The notes under the pieces were generated by a model that saw nothing but the letters and a program-made list of their open reading frames with translations, searched no databases and was not told the DNA's origin. From contig JAPEHQ010000013.1 in the NCBI GenBank assembly GCA_027405735.1, positions 744,001 to 808,000 of the forward strand: a DNA stretch of 64,000 nt, read 5' to 3'. Both the position numbers and the translations under genes were made by a program. This document shows, in pieces, positions 34,483 through 44,743 of the stretch (its first letter is position 1; every line of letters starts with the position of its first letter). The DNA is from Mucor racemosus. Taxonomy: Eukaryota; Mucoromycota; Mucoromycetes; Mucorales; Mucoraceae.

Positions 34483-34593
34483 CACTACGGCCGACCTGTG
34501 CTGCACAAGATGATTTCGTTGTGCCTAGGTAGGCTGCAGACTATAGTAGCCTGAGCTGTTGTTGTGCCCACTTGTTGTATTCCACCTACTAGT

Positions 34594-35105
34594 ATCATAC
34601 ATTATCACCTTCTACAGTATCAATACATCTTACAATCTATTGACTACGATATGTATTGAAGTGCAAGTCTTGATATCGGATATAAGAAACTCCTAGCGTA
34701 TCAAGTTTAATCCAGTAATTACCAAGAACGCTTTGACCTCAATTATGGCACCACATTATTTCATCCCAGCAGTTAACCAATCAAGTAGTTATCAAATCAA
34801 CATCCAAGCATATTTAGCGCAGCATTGAAACAAGACAACTCACAAGCTCTGCAAGAACGGTTAAATTATGATTGATCCATTTCAATTCATAGATTACTAT
34901 CAAACAGATCCAATGGTTCAATAATGCCTTAAATTACATCTCAGGATCTCAATGTCAAATCAATATAAAAGGCCATACTTTTACATCTAAATAAACGATA
35001 TCTGGTTTTTATTATACAGTTGAAGAACTGATTAATTACTCATTCTTTTATAATTGTATTCTTTTTTAAGTACTATTTATCAATCCTGAAAATATACGAC
35101 ACCAC
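34594..35105 (+). repeat. Partial copy of the interspersed repeat (upstream part only)
   Basis: Matches about 310-1220 of copy 1 with a large internal gap (roughly 700-1070) and a few small ones. It stops abruptly at the start of the motif array. It lacks the part with the TATA-like word. Confidence 0.7.
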
Positions 35106-35112
35106 TGAATAT

Positions 35113-35372
35113 GGTTAAAAAGATAACAATAATATGCACATGGGCACAACAGAAGAAACTGCCCACGAGCACAACGCTAAACCTGTATGTGCAGAATTAT
35201 AGATTCTGTTCATGTGCATGACATTAATCCCATGTGTGCATAATAGTAGAATTGCCCATAAACATATACTTACCCCAATTTGTGCATAATAACAAAATCT
35301 GACCATGAGCATAATGATCTGATCGTATGGGCACAAATTGGTCTGTACATGAGCATCGTGCCGTTGTTATCA
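35113..35372. repeat. Array of a TGTGCCCATG-like motif in both orientations
   Basis: About ten degenerate units such as CATGGGCACAA, CTGCCCACGAGCACAA, CCCATGTGTGCATAAT, ATTTGTGCATAAT and GTATGGGCACAAATT follow each other over 260 bp. Related units lie near the left tip (34499-34575) and the right tip (37743-37842) of the CACTAC-bounded interval. Such clusters are typical of subterminal transposase-binding regions; that function is inferred. Confidence 0.6.
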
Positions 35373-35834
35373 AAATTCCATTGCATTTTTTACTGGAATG
35401 GGGTATTAAGTTACATTTGTTTTTATTAATATAGATTATAGACAATACAATTCAATACATTGTTGATGTAGAGCAATACATGCAAGAACCAATATATTTA
35501 CGATTATTATTATTTGTAAATATATTTATAGCTATAATGTTTACAGTAACAATGGTTTTTGCTCGAGCATAAACTTAAATAACATTTACTGCTTAAATTT
35601 ATATGCAAGCTAAATCTAAGATTATAAATGATACTTTATCACACATAAAACTTAAACAAATTAACCTTCTTTAAACTTACTATTTTAGTTTACGATTGTC
35701 AGCTGTAAAAAGATTTGTTTTCAAGTATAGCATGGTTCCAATGAGATGATATTTAATTTTGGTATTTTATTATGGGAATCCAGCTTAGTTCACTTCACTT
35801 GGAATATGATAACAAAAAGAAAGAAACGACACAC

Positions 35835-36937
35835 GTAGAAAAGGATTTTCAAGGTTTTACATTATTTAGCGCAATTAAAACCCTGCTAAATTGCTCATTT
35901 TAGCCAATGTAAAAGAAGCATTACAGCACATGAACCATAAACTAAACTAAATAGGCAATATCTGTTATCATAGAAGCATACATTTTTCTACCAGAAAAAC
36001 CGTCTGTAATATCATACATTTATTAAAAAATTGCAAAAGCGAGCCCGTAGAGCGACGCCGCAATTGAGTCTAGCAAGGTTTAACGGCTGCTAAGTTTCTT
36101 ATACTATGATACTGTACATCTAAGTTTTAAATAAAAAAGCGTTTTTTTTAACTTTTCTTATATTTAACCAAGTCTGGTCTGAAAATTCAGTTTTTTAAGC
36201 GGACATTTTCGGTGACTCATTTTATCCTTACCATCACTCATGATTTTAATCAAAAAACAGAAAAATCAAATTTTGATACCAAAATCAACGATTAAATATA
36301 CTACATTGAGAGAGAAAATTGTAGCTATAGCTAATACACATCTTATAAAAGCTTAATATTAAATGTTAAGTAATGAGATTTTGCACTTTTGCCCGAAAAA
36401 CGGTTTTTTGGTTAAAGGATTTTCATGTAATATTTTGCAATAAAAAGGTTTGTTATTTTTTATTGAGCAAATAGAGCGCTAAATGTTGTATATGTGTATA
36501 TTTTTTGTTTTTATAATTGGTAGTATAATTAACTGTAGATTTGCAAAACCAGAAAAAAAAATTAAAAAATGTCAAAATTGATGATCTGGACAAAAATAAT
36601 TTTCTAAATTAATATTCCGTTTATAAGCTTTGTAAGTCTTAAAAATAAGAGATTTTATAATACGTGAGATCTTTTTCAAAAATTTATGATGCTGTACCCA
36701 CTTGATTCAAGCTTATTACTGTAAATATTTATACATCATGTATCATGTTAATATTGTGTGGTAGCTTATTTGATTATAATATAGTCTTACTTGATAATTA
36801 ATGCGCTAGAGGTAATTTACATTAAGTTTTAGTTTTACCCCTCCAACATCATCATAAACATAAACATGGCCATCACTGGAACCTATTGCCACCTTTTTAC
36901 CCTCTTTGTCGCAAGCCAATTTATTCAATGCTTTACC
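35835..36937. repeat. 1,103-bp duplication, copy A
   Basis: Aligns without large gaps to 37857-38959, both beginning GTAGAAAAGGA. It carries a fossil dynein-intermediate-chain-like exon at its right end (minus strand). The rest is non-coding and AT-rich. Confidence 0.9.
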
Positions 36938-36940
36938 CGA
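36806..36940 (-). pseudogene. Fossil exon resembling dynein intermediate chain C-terminus, copy A
   Basis: Reading on the minus strand gives KALNKLACDKEGKKVAIGSS and then DGHVYVYD, followed by a stop a few codons later. This is the last WD-type blade of cytoplasmic dynein intermediate chains (ALNKxxWxxxGxxIAVGxSDGxVxVYD). The usual Trp is Cys here, and the splice donor that follows the exon in copy B (GAGGTAAGA) is changed to GGGGTAAAA. No upstream exons could be joined, so this is a fragment and not a gene. Confidence 0.6.
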
Positions 36941-37742
36941 TCAAACTTACTTTTGACCTATAAAAATTGATTTATTAGTAAAATCAATTATTAATTAATA
37001 ATAACAAGCTAATAATTAATAATTATGGTGTACCTTTGAGAGTTGGTAGTGGTATACAAGTCAACATCTCCTTTTCCTCTCCTTGGCTGTTGTTGGCCAC
37101 TAAATCAAAACAAATATTTTTTAGAAACTAAATAAATTAACATGAGTTTATTCATTCATCCAAATCAAGTTAATGCTATACGTATTTTTATAATCACCAA
37201 TTTTTCAGCAGGTAGATATCGACTTTAGACCAAAAAAGTATTAATTATAACGTAGATGATAGAACAAAACGACTAAGCCTTGGATGCTTTTTTCGTTGAA
37301 GAAAAATATTATAACGCGCCCTAAAATTTACAGTTAATAATTCATTTCCAAATAAACAATAGGAAAAACATTTACTTGTACCTGCTACTTAATTTCAGTT
37401 TATAAAAAAATATTAGTCTTTTTGTTGTAGCTTTAAACGTAAATAAAAGAGCTGAGGAAAGAGTAGGGAAGAAAAAAGATTGTGTGTATTACGAACAGAA
37501 ATTTACAAAGGCATAGATACTTTTAATGTTACCAAACAGGTTGTTGTCGTTGTTCCCATTTGGTCCCCGAACAAAGAACATGGACAGAACTCTTTCAACA
37601 AACCCCAAATTTCAAATTGATATATCTCGTCAATAAGGCAATTTTGTTGAACCAGAGTAACTCACATCTGCTTTAAACCATTCAAGTTATCTTCGTTATT
37701 AATTATATTATGATTGATATACTTTAATAAATTGACTAAAAA

Positions 37743-37842
37743 ACCTTGATCTCATTGCTCTGCTCATCTAGGCTGCCTGATCTGCACAAATTTTTTATTA
37801 TTCTGCCCATGTGTGCAGATTATTATGCCCATGGGAAGCATA
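37743..37842. repeat. Second TGTGC/TGCCCATG motif cluster at the right tip
   Basis: Contains CTGCACAAATT, TGCCCATGTGTGCAGA and TATGCCCATGGG, matching the units of the array at 35113-35372. It ends two bases before the TCGGCCGTAGTG tip. Confidence 0.55.
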
Positions 37843-38812
37843 GTTCGGCCGTAGTGGTAGAAAAGGAGTTCCAAGGCTTTACATTATTTAGCGCAATTAA
37901 AACCTTGTTAAACTGCTCATTTCGGCCAATGTAAAAGCAGAATTACAGCACATAAACCACAAACTAAACAAAATAGGCAATACCTGTTACCATAAAAACA
38001 TACATTTTTCTATCAGAAAAACCATCTGTCATAACATACATTCATTGAAAAACTGCAAAAGCGAGTCCGTGGAGCGACGCCGTAATTGAGCATAGCAAGA
38101 TTAAATGGCTAAGTCTCTTATAATATGGTATATATCTAAGCTTTAAATAAAGAAGCGTTTTTGTTTTCACTTTTCTTATATCTAACCACGTACGGTCTGA
38201 AAATTCAGACTTTGTAGCTGACATTTTCGGGACTCATTTTATCCTTACCATCACTCATGATTTTCATCAAAAAACAGAAAAATCAAATTTTGATACCAAA
38301 ATCAACGTTTAAATATACTACATTGTGAGAGAAAATTGTAGTCATGACTAATAGACATTTTATAAAAGCTTAATATTAAATGTTAAGTAATGAAACTTAG
38401 TATTTTTGGCCCAAAAACGGTTTTTTGATTAAAGGATTTTCATGTAATATTTTGCAATAAAAATGCTTGCTATTTTTTATTAAGCAAATAGAGCGCTAAA
38501 TTCTGTATATGTGTATATTTTTTGTTTTTATTATTGGTAGTATAATTCACTCTAGATTTGCAAAATCAGAAAAAAAATTTAAAAAATGTCAAAATCGATG
38601 ATCTGGACAAAAATAATTTTCTAAATTAATATTCCGTTTATAAGCTTTGTAAGTCTTAAAAATAAGAGATTTTATAATACGTGAGAACTTTTTCAAAAAT
38701 TTATGCTGCTGTATCCACTTGATTCAAGCTTATTACTGTAAATGTTTATACATGTTAATATTGTGTGATAGTTTATTTTATGATAATATAGACTTACGTT
38801 ATAATTATTGTG

Positions 38813-38958
38813 CTAGAGGTGATTTACATGAAGTTTTAGTCTTACCTCTCCAATATCATAAACATAAACATAAACATAAACATAAACATAGCCATCACTG
38901 GAACCTATTACCGCAATTTTATTCTCTTTGCCCCAAGCCAATTTATTCAATGCTTTAC
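38813..38958 (-). pseudogene. Fossil exon resembling dynein intermediate chain C-terminus, copy B
   Basis: Minus-strand reading is KALNKLAWGKENKIAVIGSS, then DGYVYVYVYVYVYDIGE, followed by GTAAGA, an intact 5' splice donor, with a stop in the next 13 codons. It retains the family Trp that copy A lost. The (VY) run is lengthened by an in-frame CATAAA microsatellite. Presence of a donor shows the fragment came from genomic DNA and not from an mRNA copy. No neighbouring exons were found, so it is not a working dynein gene. Confidence 0.65.
38857..38890. repeat. (CATAAA)n microsatellite inside the fossil exon
   Basis: About 5.7 units of a 6-base repeat. Copy A has only about two units, so the expansion followed the duplication. 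It keeps the reading frame and adds Val-Tyr pairs. Confidence 0.9.
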
Positions 38959-38959
38959 A

Positions 38960-40703
38960 GAACCAACTTAAGTACTTACAAATAGTTCCTCAGTATTTGC
39001 ATTCAAGTTCCTTAAATTAAATTGACTAGTTAGTTCCATCTACAGTAGTATCAAATATATCGTCAGCTTGCGTTCTTATGATAAATGTCATCATTCTAAA
39101 AATCAAAAGATACTCTCTCTTCCTCTGCTTAAAAAAATTAAGCAATTGGAAAAGTACTTAGAATCAATGAACATTGATCCAAATGAGCTGAAAGTTTCAA
39201 AATATATACTACAGCTATAATAGTATCCGGAATTGAAATTTTAGCATCACATTGGTTTGCTGGTTAAATTGTAGGAATCAAGCGCTCACTTTTTTTCAAG
39301 TGGGATTTGTGCTTATACAGGAAACTATATTTCAAATTAGAAATAGCGCTAATTCAGCCAAAACCAGTTTATATGGTAACGACAGTCGATAGCTATCGAA
39401 ATTAATAAGTAAAAAACGTCCTTTTTATACATAATCAAAGTTGTAGTGCAATGTAAGTTGCATCTTTTTTATGAAAAACGTCAAATATTTAATATTTATT
39501 TCATCACTGTGAGAAAAACATGCAAATTAATGTAAATTTGGTGTAAATTTTATCACTTACAGTAATTTACATGAAAACTATGTAAAAATGATTTTACATT
39601 GGCTTTACATGCATACAGTGCTATATGATGGAAAGATCGCTATTATACGGTGCTTTTAAGCAGTCTTTGGTAATTCTAGTTTCCCTTAACTAGTAGCTAG
39701 ATGTGATTTACCATGACGGATGCTGCTTTACCTGAAGATATATGCAGTCTTTCCCTGGTTTCAAAACCGAGAGATATTATGACGATAAATTTATCAACAT
39801 TCGAACTCATTGACGGCATTTGATTTAAGAAGGCTCATTATTTCTGCGCTGTATACGTGCTAGGTTTGCCTAGAGATCTATAAATCAGGCTTTGTTTTTA
39901 AGGTGTGATAAACAATTGCATCAAGCCGGATCGCACTTGAAAATGTCACGTTACATAAAACCTTGCACAAATAATGTAAATCTTTTGATTTGATCAAAGC
40001 GATGCAATATAGTCTCTTTTGTTACTTTTATTATTTTATAGTATTGCTATTTAAAATGAGCGGTGCATACCTATTGAATACAGAGTGGTTTTCAGAGTAA
40101 AATATAAATGTGTATTCTTTAAACTTTGTGGAAAATCCTTAATGAAGTTTAATAAGGTTTGTGAAACAGCGACGGAAGAATGCTGTAACATAAAGTACGG
40201 GATGTGTTGATGATGATTGTTAGTAAATGTGTCTGTTTGAAAGCAAAAAAAAGATATTTTAGATGGTCATTTTTATATTAAACAAATCATTTAAACCTTG
40301 TATATATAAAAAGATTTTTTTTTTTTTTGAATACAAAATAGAATGGGCTCTGTATAAAGGATGTGGATACCTAAAAATTAAGATTTCCGATGATTGATGG
40401 AAAAATGATCTGGTGAACATTTCCATCTTTTGATCAATAAATGTCTAGTCTGCTAAATCAGACATGCATACATAATATGATTTACTTTGCTTTTGTATAC
40501 ATATACATTATACATGCATATTGTATTGATCACAATCCCCGGGATCATATCCATTTAAACTAACAGAACAATGTTTGTACGCATATAAAATTCACTGCTC
40601 CGCTTGTAAAAAGTTAATATTGAGATTTATTGTTCTGGTTTCTTTTTTTTTTCTAATCTCTTTTTTTTTATTCTTGTACTATATTTATAAAAAAAAGACA
40701 AAA
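38960..40703. other. Gene-poor region upstream of Rab11
   Basis: No supported gene. An open stretch of about 50 codons ending at 39220 (plus strand; KKIKQLEKYLESMNIDPNEL in part) shares DPNEL with the exon-like fragment near 34200. Many TTTACAT and TGTAAAT words occur at 39520-39620. The last ~100 bases before 40704 are T-rich and include TATATTTATAA-like sequence, the probable Rab11 promoter. Confidence 0.4.
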
Positions 40704-41663
40704 ATGAGCAGAGATGATGAGTATGATTACTTGTTTAAAGGTAAAAAAGCTTGGGATTGATTTTGAGTGGTTCGATATTCGTTTATTAACAGACATGTAT
40801 CAAAACACAACAGTCGTCCTTATTGGTGATAGTGCAGTAGGAAAGACTAATTTGTTAGGAAGATTTACTCGAAATGAGTTTAATCTCGAGTCAAAAAGTA
40901 CCATTGGCGTAGAATTTGCGACTAGAAGCATTCAAGTTGATAATAAGGTGATTAAAGCGCAAATTTGGGATACAGGTAAATGTGAAATGACAAGAAGAAA
41001 AGGAGGAAGTTACACACATGGATATTAATCATCATACATATTTTGTAGCTGGTCAAGAACGTTATAGAGCCATCACCAGCGCGTATGTGTTAATAAAGCG
41101 TATATATGGGTATGCAAATTAATTTTTATCAATATCTAGTTACTATCGTGGTGCAGTTGGAGCTTTATTGGTTTACGATATTTCCAAACATTCTACTTAT
41201 GAAAGCGTTAGTCGTTGGTTAAAAGAACTTCGAGATCATGCCGATGCCAATATTGTCATTATGCTTGTGGGTAACAAAAGTGATTTGAGACACCTCAGAG
41301 CAGTGCCAACGGATGAAGCTAAACAATTTGCATGTAAGGGAGTGAGAAAAACATGATGTATTTTTTGTAATGACTAAAGCTTTTTGTACGATATAGCCGA
41401 AAACGGATTATCATTCATTGAAACATCGGCATTGGATGCAACCAATGTAGAACTTTCATTTCAAAAAATATTAACTGGTAAAATTTACAATATCTTATCT
41501 AATATGAAATGAATAATAATGCGTCCAAATAGAAATTTACAGAATTGTATCCAACAAGGCGTTAGAAACATCTAATAATGCAATTAAACCAACCGGAGGT
41601 CAAACTATCCTCGTATCTCAATCTCCTGATGATGATCAAAAGTCGTCTGGTGGATGTTGTTAA
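40704..41663 (+). CDS. YPT3: Rab11/Ypt3-type small GTPase
   Basis: Six exons, 40704-40740, 40814-40975, 41049-41082, 41140-41333, 41397-41477 and 41533-41663, give 212 residues. All junctions are in frame. The protein starts [19 protein letters not shown], the Rab11 N-terminus. It has the P-loop GDSAVGKT, switch I with [10 protein letters not shown], switch [15 protein letters not shown], the base-binding motifs NKSD and ETSALD, and two C-terminal Cys for geranylgeranylation. Rab11 proteins drive traffic from recycling endosomes and the late Golgi to the growing tip. In this copy the P-loop has Ala-Val-Gly-Lys-Thr where most have Gly-Val-Gly-Lys-Ser, a mild change. The short C-terminal tail with CC is normal. 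Confidence 0.96.
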
Positions 41664-42053
41664 TCCTCTCTCCTTTTTACATGTGAAATTATACAGCCAC
41701 GTGATTCCCTTCTTCCTTTATATGCCATATCACTATCGTTTAAATAATCCAAACACTCTAGCACTAAATAAACGCTAAAAAACGTATTCCTTAATTGATT
41801 GGATATGACCACACTTCTCCAATCAACAACAACACGATTGTACCTGAAATTAGCCAACCAAAAGGATCACACTAAAATTAATGAACCAGAAAGAGAGAAC
41901 CCCCGCATTTGGTGTGCTACAATCTTTATATAAATTTTTTCTTGATCAATCCTTTCTTTCCTTTCTCTCTCTCTCTTTCTCCTATCTTAATTTGATTTGG
42001 GATCAATTAAATTAAGCATTTTTAAATTTTTTTCTTGATACAGAGTGATAAAA
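41664..42053. other. Intergenic, promoter of the Delta6 desaturase
   Basis: No gene. A long pyrimidine tract with CTCTCTCT (about 41948-41984) precedes the ATG by some 70-100 bases, as often seen before strongly expressed fungal genes. Confidence 0.5.
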
Positions 42054-43717
42054 ATGTCTACATCAGGTAAGTTTGTCTTGCTCCCCAATGTTTGGCTATA
42101 TCTAATTCTCTCTCCCCCATTGTGTTACCAATTAAAAACAGAGCCCCAAATCTTTACTAGAAAAGAGTTTGAAAAGATCAATCAGGCTGTTAAAGATGGT
42201 GAATCAGATGCCAAAAAGTATATTATCATTGATAATAAGCTTTATGATGTAACAGAATTTGTTGAAGATCATCCTGGTGGAGCTGATGTCTTGTTAACCC
42301 ATGTAGGAAAAGATGCATCAGGCAAGTATTTCATGAAAAAAAATTTTTTTTTATTTTTATTTTTTTTTACCAGGGACAAACTCTCTAATCAATTTTACTC
42401 AATATAGATGTCTTCCATGCTATGCACCCTGATTCAGCTTACGAAGTTTTGGCCAATTACTACGCTGGTGATTTGGAATCTGACACAAAGCCTGTCGATA
42501 AAGAGACAGAGAATTCTGCTAAATTTGCCACTGAAATGCGTGATCTCCGTGATAAACTTAGAAAGGAAGGTTATTTCCATTCTAGTAAGCTCTTTTATGC
42601 TTATAAAGTTTTGTCTACATTGGGTCTTTGCGGTGCAGGTCTTGCTCTTTTATATGCTTATGGCCGTACATCTACATTAGCTGTTGTTGCCTCTGCTTTC
42701 ATTATTGGTATCTTTTGGCAGCAATGTGGTTGGTTGGCTCATGACTTTGGCCATCATCAATGTTTTGAAGATCGTTCATTTAACGATGTATTGGTTATTT
42801 TCCTTGGTAACTTTTGTCAAGGTTTTTCATTGTCATGGTAAACAAACTATACAAGTTAAATTATATACATTTCTAATTTATAAATTATTTTAGGTGGAAG
42901 AATAAGCACAACACTCACCATGCCAGTACCAACGTTCATGGTCAAGACCCCGATATCGATACCGCACCAGTTTTGTTGTGGGACGAATATGCATCAGCTG
43001 CTTACTATGGATCATTAGATGAAGAGCCCACCATGTTATCCCGTTTCATTGCCGAAAGTGTTTTGCCTTATCAAACTCGTTATTATTTCTTTGTGCTTGG
43101 TTTCGCTCGTTTCTCATGGGCACTTCAATCCTTCATTTATTCTTTCAATAAGGGTGCTATCAACAAATCTGCTAAACTTAATTTATATGAGCGTGCTTGT
43201 TTAATCTCTCATTGGGCAATTTTCACATATTGTACAATTGCATGGAATAGTAGTTTTTATAATATGGTGCTTTTCTTTTTGGTAAGTCAAGCTACTACTG
43301 GTTATACTTTGGCTCTTGTATTTGCTTTAAACCACAATGGTATGCCAGTTATCAGTGAAGAAAAGGCAGAAACTATGGAATTTTTTGAGATTCAAGTAGT
43401 GACAGGGCGTGATGTTACTCTTTCTCCTTTGGGTGATTGGTTTATGGGTGGATTGAACTATCAAATTGAACATCATGTAAATATTTGAATAATCAGAAAT
43501 TGATTTTAATTTTACTAATTTATGTATATTTATCTAGGTTTTCCCTAATATGCCTCGTCATAATCTCCCCAAGGTTAAGCCAATGGTTAAAGCACTCTGT
43601 CAAAAATATGACATTTACTATCATGACACCGGCTTCTGGAAAGGTACAATGGAAGTATTAAAGACTTTAGATATTGCTTCCAATATGTCTTTGCAATTAA
43701 GTAAAAAGGCCTTTTAA
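42054..43717 (+). CDS. Front-end (Delta6-type) fatty-acid desaturase with fused cytochrome b5
   Basis: Exons 42054-42066, 42142-42321, 42408-42837, 42894-43476 and 43538-43717 give 461 residues. The N-terminal cytochrome b5 domain has the haem motif HPGG at 48-51. The desaturase part has three His boxes: HDFGHH at 176-181, HNTHH at 213-217 and QIEHH at 398-402. The Gln in the last box marks front-end desaturases. Hydrophobic segments around residues 125-160 and 250-310 embed it in the ER membrane. Length and motifs match Mucoralean Delta6 desaturases, which make gamma-linolenic acid from linoleic acid; regiospecificity cannot be proven from sequence. The first exon has only 13 bases, and intron 2 is of GC-AG type with donor GCAAGT. 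Confidence 0.93.
42322..42407 (+). other. GC-AG intron in the desaturase gene
   Basis: Exon 2 must end with one base, G, to join AT and continue as DVFHAMHP, the conserved cytochrome b5 sequence. The only donor that allows this is GCAAGT at 42322. Using the GT four bases later leaves two bases and shifts the frame. The acceptor is AATATAG. Confidence 0.85.
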
Positions 43718-44180
43718 GTATTTATAAATCTCTCGAGCAAAATCAGTTAGATTTTTATATATATATATATATTTATGATACCATTTACTTACAATTTCAA
43801 CAACAACAACAACAAAAAAACATTCTTATTTATCACATCTTATTTAATGATACATTATATATATATATATATATATAATCTTCATCCCATCTTTTTTCTT
43901 TTCTTATTTAAAAACTCAATAAAATATACATGTAAAAATCGTTTGAATAATTCAACATGTTTAATATCATATAAATACACACCACATTTTGCCACATGAA
44001 TCCACATGAGTAAACCAGCTGTACATTTACTCGATATGTATAAAACGCTACAAGGCTATTGAGCTGTATATATAGCTTACTTTTTGTACACTCGCTCCAT
44101 CTTTCTTTTCTTTACATTCACTTTTTTTATATCACAACCCCTCACTTTCTTTAATTTCATTTATACAATCCTTCAACATC
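43718..44180. other. Intergenic, with AT microsatellites and the promoter of the next gene
   Basis: Two (TA)n tracts (43757-43771 and 43856-43878), a CAA run (43797-43815) and poly(A)-like sequence follow the desaturase. A strong TATA word (TATATATA at 44067-44074) lies 107 bases before the ATG at 44181, followed by a CT-rich leader. Confidence 0.6.
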
Positions 44181-44618
44181 ATGCTCAATCTCCAAACACC
44201 TCTCATTCGTCAATTCATTCAACATATTACATTGAAATTCCAATCAACAACCACAGATAATACTGCTGAATATTACTCAAACAGTTTGTATCAATCAAAA
44301 AGTAATACAATATCAGTTTATTCAACTGATTCAATCAATCAAGACGATGACGATGAAGAATATTTTCGATACGCACCTTGCTCAATTTATTCAGCAGATT
44401 CTTTTTGTAGTAAAACAACAACAACAACAACTACCACTACTACTACTACTACTACTACATCAAATTCTGTATTTGAAAAAACCTATGTCTCATTTCCAGA
44501 TTTCACTCCATCAACAACCTCAAATAGAGCATTGTTTACTAAACCAGAAGTAATGACTGCAACTGCTACACCTATGTTTTATAATACACCTCATTCTAAG
44601 CCTATCTGGATAGCTTAA
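44181..44618 (+). CDS. Small Thr-rich protein of unknown function
   Basis: A single exon of 145 residues. The first 20 residues include a short amphipathic stretch (PLIRQFIQHITLKFQ), then Ser/Tyr/Asp-rich sequence with an acidic block QDDDDEEYF, a run of 15 Thr encoded by ACA then ACT triplets, and a C-terminus ending KPIWIA. There is no signal peptide or membrane segment. A TATA box and pyrimidine leader upstream support it as a real gene. I do not recognise the family. The Thr run makes it likely to vary in length between strains. Confidence 0.6.
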   Translation: MLNLQTPLIRQFIQHITLKFQSTTTDNTAEYYSNSLYQSKSNTISVYSTDSINQDDDDEEYFRYAPCSIYSADSFCSKTTTTTTTTTTTTTTTSNSVFEKTYVSFPDFTPSTTSNRALFTKPEVMTATATPMFYNTPHSKPIWIA

Positions 44619-44743
44619 TTTAATAATATTATGGTTAAAAATAAATTTCTCCATTTGATATGGCTTCTTTATTGTATTAAAAAAGAAAAAACACGTGGAA
44701 ATTTGATTGATTTTATTATTCGTATACCAAATATCGGTTTAAT

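Larger units (their letters stand above)
34483..37856. mobile_element. Candidate CACTA-like non-autonomous element
   Basis: A 12-base perfect inverted repeat, CACTACGGCCGA at 34483-34494 and its complement at 37845-37856, bounds 3,374 bp. CACTA tips and arrays of a short motif near both ends are hallmarks of EnSpm/CACTA elements. No transposase frame is present. No 2-3-base target duplication is seen (TTT on the left, GTA on the right), so the boundaries or the class could be wrong. The interval contains a fragment of the interspersed repeat, two motif arrays and one copy of a dynein-exon duplication. Confidence 0.4.
37857..38959. repeat. 1,103-bp duplication, copy B
   Basis: Same length as 35835-36937 and well conserved throughout. 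It begins on the very next base after the CACTAC-type tip of the preceding element. It carries the better-preserved fossil exon and a 6-base microsatellite. Confidence 0.9.
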
